Assembly (NCBI GenBank): GCA_030019105.1
Contig: JASEGY010000202.1
Location: forward strand, 1-6,567
From: a bacterium
Lineage (GTDB): Bacteria > UBA9089 > JASEGY01
Reading direction: 5' to 3'
DNA length: 6,567 nucleotides
Positions 5,531 through 6,567 of the stretch are shown here, piece by piece. The translations under genes and the position numbers were made by a program. Under the pieces are notes generated by a model. The model did not search any database. It was given only the letters and a program-made list of their open reading frames with translations, and was not told the origin of the DNA. Position 1 is the first letter of the stretch. Every line of letters begins with the position of its first letter.

Positions 5531-6401
5531 GGTTCATAGTTAATTTAGCTGATTTAACCGTATTGCCCAAAAGCATAGTGATAGTCATTGGTCCGACACC
5601 ACCTGGAACCGGAGTGATCGCCCCGGCTACTTTACTTACTTCATCAAAATCTACGTCACCAACCAATCCCTCGGAAGTCCGGTTAATACCTACATCGATA
5701 ACCGCTGCCCCGGGTTTGACCATATCGGCTGTAACAAATTTCGGCTTACCAATAGCCGCTACTACTACATCCGCTTCCCTGACAACAGCCGGCAGGTCCT
5801 TTGTCCATGAATGGCAGATAGTTACCGTGGCATTCTTAGACAAAAGCAGCAGGGCAACCGGCTTACCAACAATATTACTCCTGCCGACTACCACCGCCCG
5901 GGCGCCTTTCAGTTCAATTCCACTCCGGTCAAGGAGCTCAATGCATCCAGCCGGCGTGCAAGGAAGGAAAAGCCGTTGAGTCTTCATATCCTCAAAGTTC
6001 TTCACGACTGACATCCGTCCAATATTAACAGGATGAAAGCCATCAACATCTTTGTCCGGGGAGATGGCATTTAAGACCTTGTTTTCGTTTATTTGCTTAG
6101 GAAGTGGCAATTGAGTCAAAATTCCGTGGATCTTCGGATCATTATTCAACTCCTCAATCAAGCCCAGCAACTCCTCCTCAGAGGTATTTTCAGGCAAGGT
6201 ATGCTGCCTGGAATAAATACCCACCTTCTCACAGGCGTTTGTCTTGTTCCGAACATATACCTGCGAAGCCGGATCCTCTCCCACGAGGATGGTAGCCAGT
6301 CCGGGTGTAACTCCCGACTGAATCACTTCAGATGCCTCTTGACTTAGCTCCTGACGAATCTGCGCTGAAATAGCTTTACCATCGATGATATTAGCTGACA
6401 T
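5526..6401 (-). CDS. folD: Bifunctional methylene-THF dehydrogenase / methenyl-THF cyclohydrolase
   Basis: FolD interconverts 5,10-methylene-, 5,10-methenyl- and 10-formyl-tetrahydrofolate using NAD(P). In a Wood-Ljungdahl organism it provides two steps of the methyl branch. The 291-residue product is full length. It shows the active-site signature Y49-V-R-N-K53 with K53 as the catalytic lysine, TQLPLP (96-101) with the conserved Gln97, SPDKDVDGFH (114-123) with Asp120, the Rossmann-type cofactor motif GRSNIVGKP (173-181) followed by ATVTICHSWT (191-200), and PGGVGPMTITMLLGNT (266-281). The ATG at 6401 has a near-perfect AAAGGAGGTG site. The TAG stop is embedded in a heptad repeat array, so the last residues (TMNQ) may be shaped by that repeat. 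It is first in the run of minus-strand genes here, with the acs genes downstream, which fits one-carbon metabolism. Confidence 0.97.
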   Translation of the reverse strand: MSANIIDGKAISAQIRQELSQEASEVIQSGVTPGLATILVGEDPASQVYVRNKTNACEKVGIYSRQHTLPENTSEEELLGLIEELNNDPKIHGILTQLPLPKQINENKVLNAISPDKDVDGFHPVNIGRMSVVKNFEDMKTQRLFLPCTPAGCIELLDRSGIELKGARAVVVGRSNIVGKPVALLLLSKNATVTICHSWTKDLPAVVREADVVVAAIGKPKFVTADMVKPGAAVIDVGINRTSEGLVGDVDFDEVSKVAGAITPVPGGVGPMTITMLLGNTVKSAKLTMNQ

Positions 6402-6405
6402 TTTA

Positions 6406-6415
6406 CACCTCCTTT
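6406..6415 (-). promoter_or_regulatory. Strong ribosome binding site of folD
   Basis: The minus strand reads AAAGGAGGTG, close to a full anti-16S match, four bases from the ATG at 6401. It also implies the usual CCUCC tail of bacterial 16S rRNA in this organism. Confidence 0.9.
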
Positions 6416-6416
6416 C

Positions 6417-6441
6417 GATTTCGGATTGCAGATTGCGGATT
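6417..6441. repeat. Heptad repeat (gattgca / gattgcg) in the folD leader
   Basis: In-phase units gatttcg, gattgca, gattgcg and the start of a fourth run from 6417. Bases 6423-6440 are the exact reverse complement of 1-18. It touches the folD ribosome site, so any secondary structure here could affect folD translation (inference). Confidence 0.8.
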
Positions 6442-6453
6442 GAAAAACTGGGT

Positions 6454-6475
6454 CTTGTTCATCGTTTCGGCCACT
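6454..6475 (-). repeat. 22-base recurring motif, copy 3 (folD leader)
   Basis: The minus strand reads agtggccgaaacg followed by atgaacaag and differs from 1781-1802 by one base. Here it points toward folD, about 50 bases above its start. Its internal ATG (6462) opens a 19-codon frame ending TAA at 6403-6405, just before folD, without a ribosome site. Confidence 0.75.
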
Positions 6476-6482
6476 TAAGTCG

Positions 6483-6561
6483 AAAATGGGAAATGGAAAA
6501 TTAGGAAATGGAAAGTATCTTGATTTACTTCCTATTTCCCATTTCTTACTTCCTATTTTTA
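6483..6561. repeat. Heptad array with inverted arms (GGAAATG type) upstream of folD
   Basis: The left arm is purine-rich (aaaatgg, gaaatgg, aaaatta, then a one-base phase slip and ggaaatgg; 6483-6513). The right arm is in-phase units acttcct, atttccc, atttctt, acttcct, attttta (6527-6561) of the complementary type. The arms could pair imperfectly into a long hairpin with a loop near 6515-6526. It may continue past the window edge. No convincing promoter was found between it and folD. Confidence 0.85.
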
Positions 6562-6567
6562 AATGGC

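Noticed and set aside
5563..5979. 138-residue plus-strand frame rich in Ser/Thr/Pro
   Set aside because: It is the mirror of folD, with composition typical of an antisense shadow.

Overview
The window looks like bacterial chromosome from an anaerobe that runs the Wood-Ljungdahl (reductive acetyl-CoA) pathway. All recognised genes lie on the minus strand, so transcription runs from high to low coordinates: folD, rpsA (S1-domain protein), acsD, a small DUF5647-like gene, hicA, hicB, then acsC. FolD supplies the methylene-/methenyl-tetrahydrofolate step of the methyl branch. AcsC and AcsD are the two subunits of the corrinoid iron-sulfur protein that carries the methyl group to acetyl-CoA synthase. 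The taxon cannot be fixed from this sequence. Bacterial-type AcsC/AcsD, strong Shine-Dalgarno sites and repeat-filled spacers suggest an uncultivated anaerobic lineage of the kind recovered from subsurface or sediment metagenomes (inference).

Layout. Positions 6402-6567 hold the folD leader, with two repeat arrays and a short motif found elsewhere in the window. folD (5526-6401) is followed by a 114-base gap to the preferred rpsA start, partly filled by another array that runs over the folD stop codon. rpsA (3747-5411), acsD (2793-3743) and the DUF5647-like gene (2518-2796) are packed with one six-base gap (counting start to stop, TAA plus one codon) and one ATGA overlap, so they look translationally coupled. 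Next comes a 175-base spacer with a possible weak terminator, then a compact hicA-hicB toxin-antitoxin pair. A 482-base non-coding stretch full of repeats precedes acsC (86-1438). The hicAB pair and the repeat-rich spacer appear to interrupt an acs operon that would otherwise run acsD - DUF5647 - acsC.

The most unusual feature is the architecture of the spacers. Five separate arrays are built from 7-bp units. Each has its own unit sequence, and four of them show inverted arms that could fold into long imperfect hairpins. The fifth unit type occurs as facing copies at the two ends of the window. A separate 22-base motif recurs three times: once inverted upstream of folD and, in more or less diverged form, on both sides of hicAB. 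One array sits directly upstream of acsC and creates a spurious 57-residue N-terminal extension if the longest reading frame is taken as the gene.
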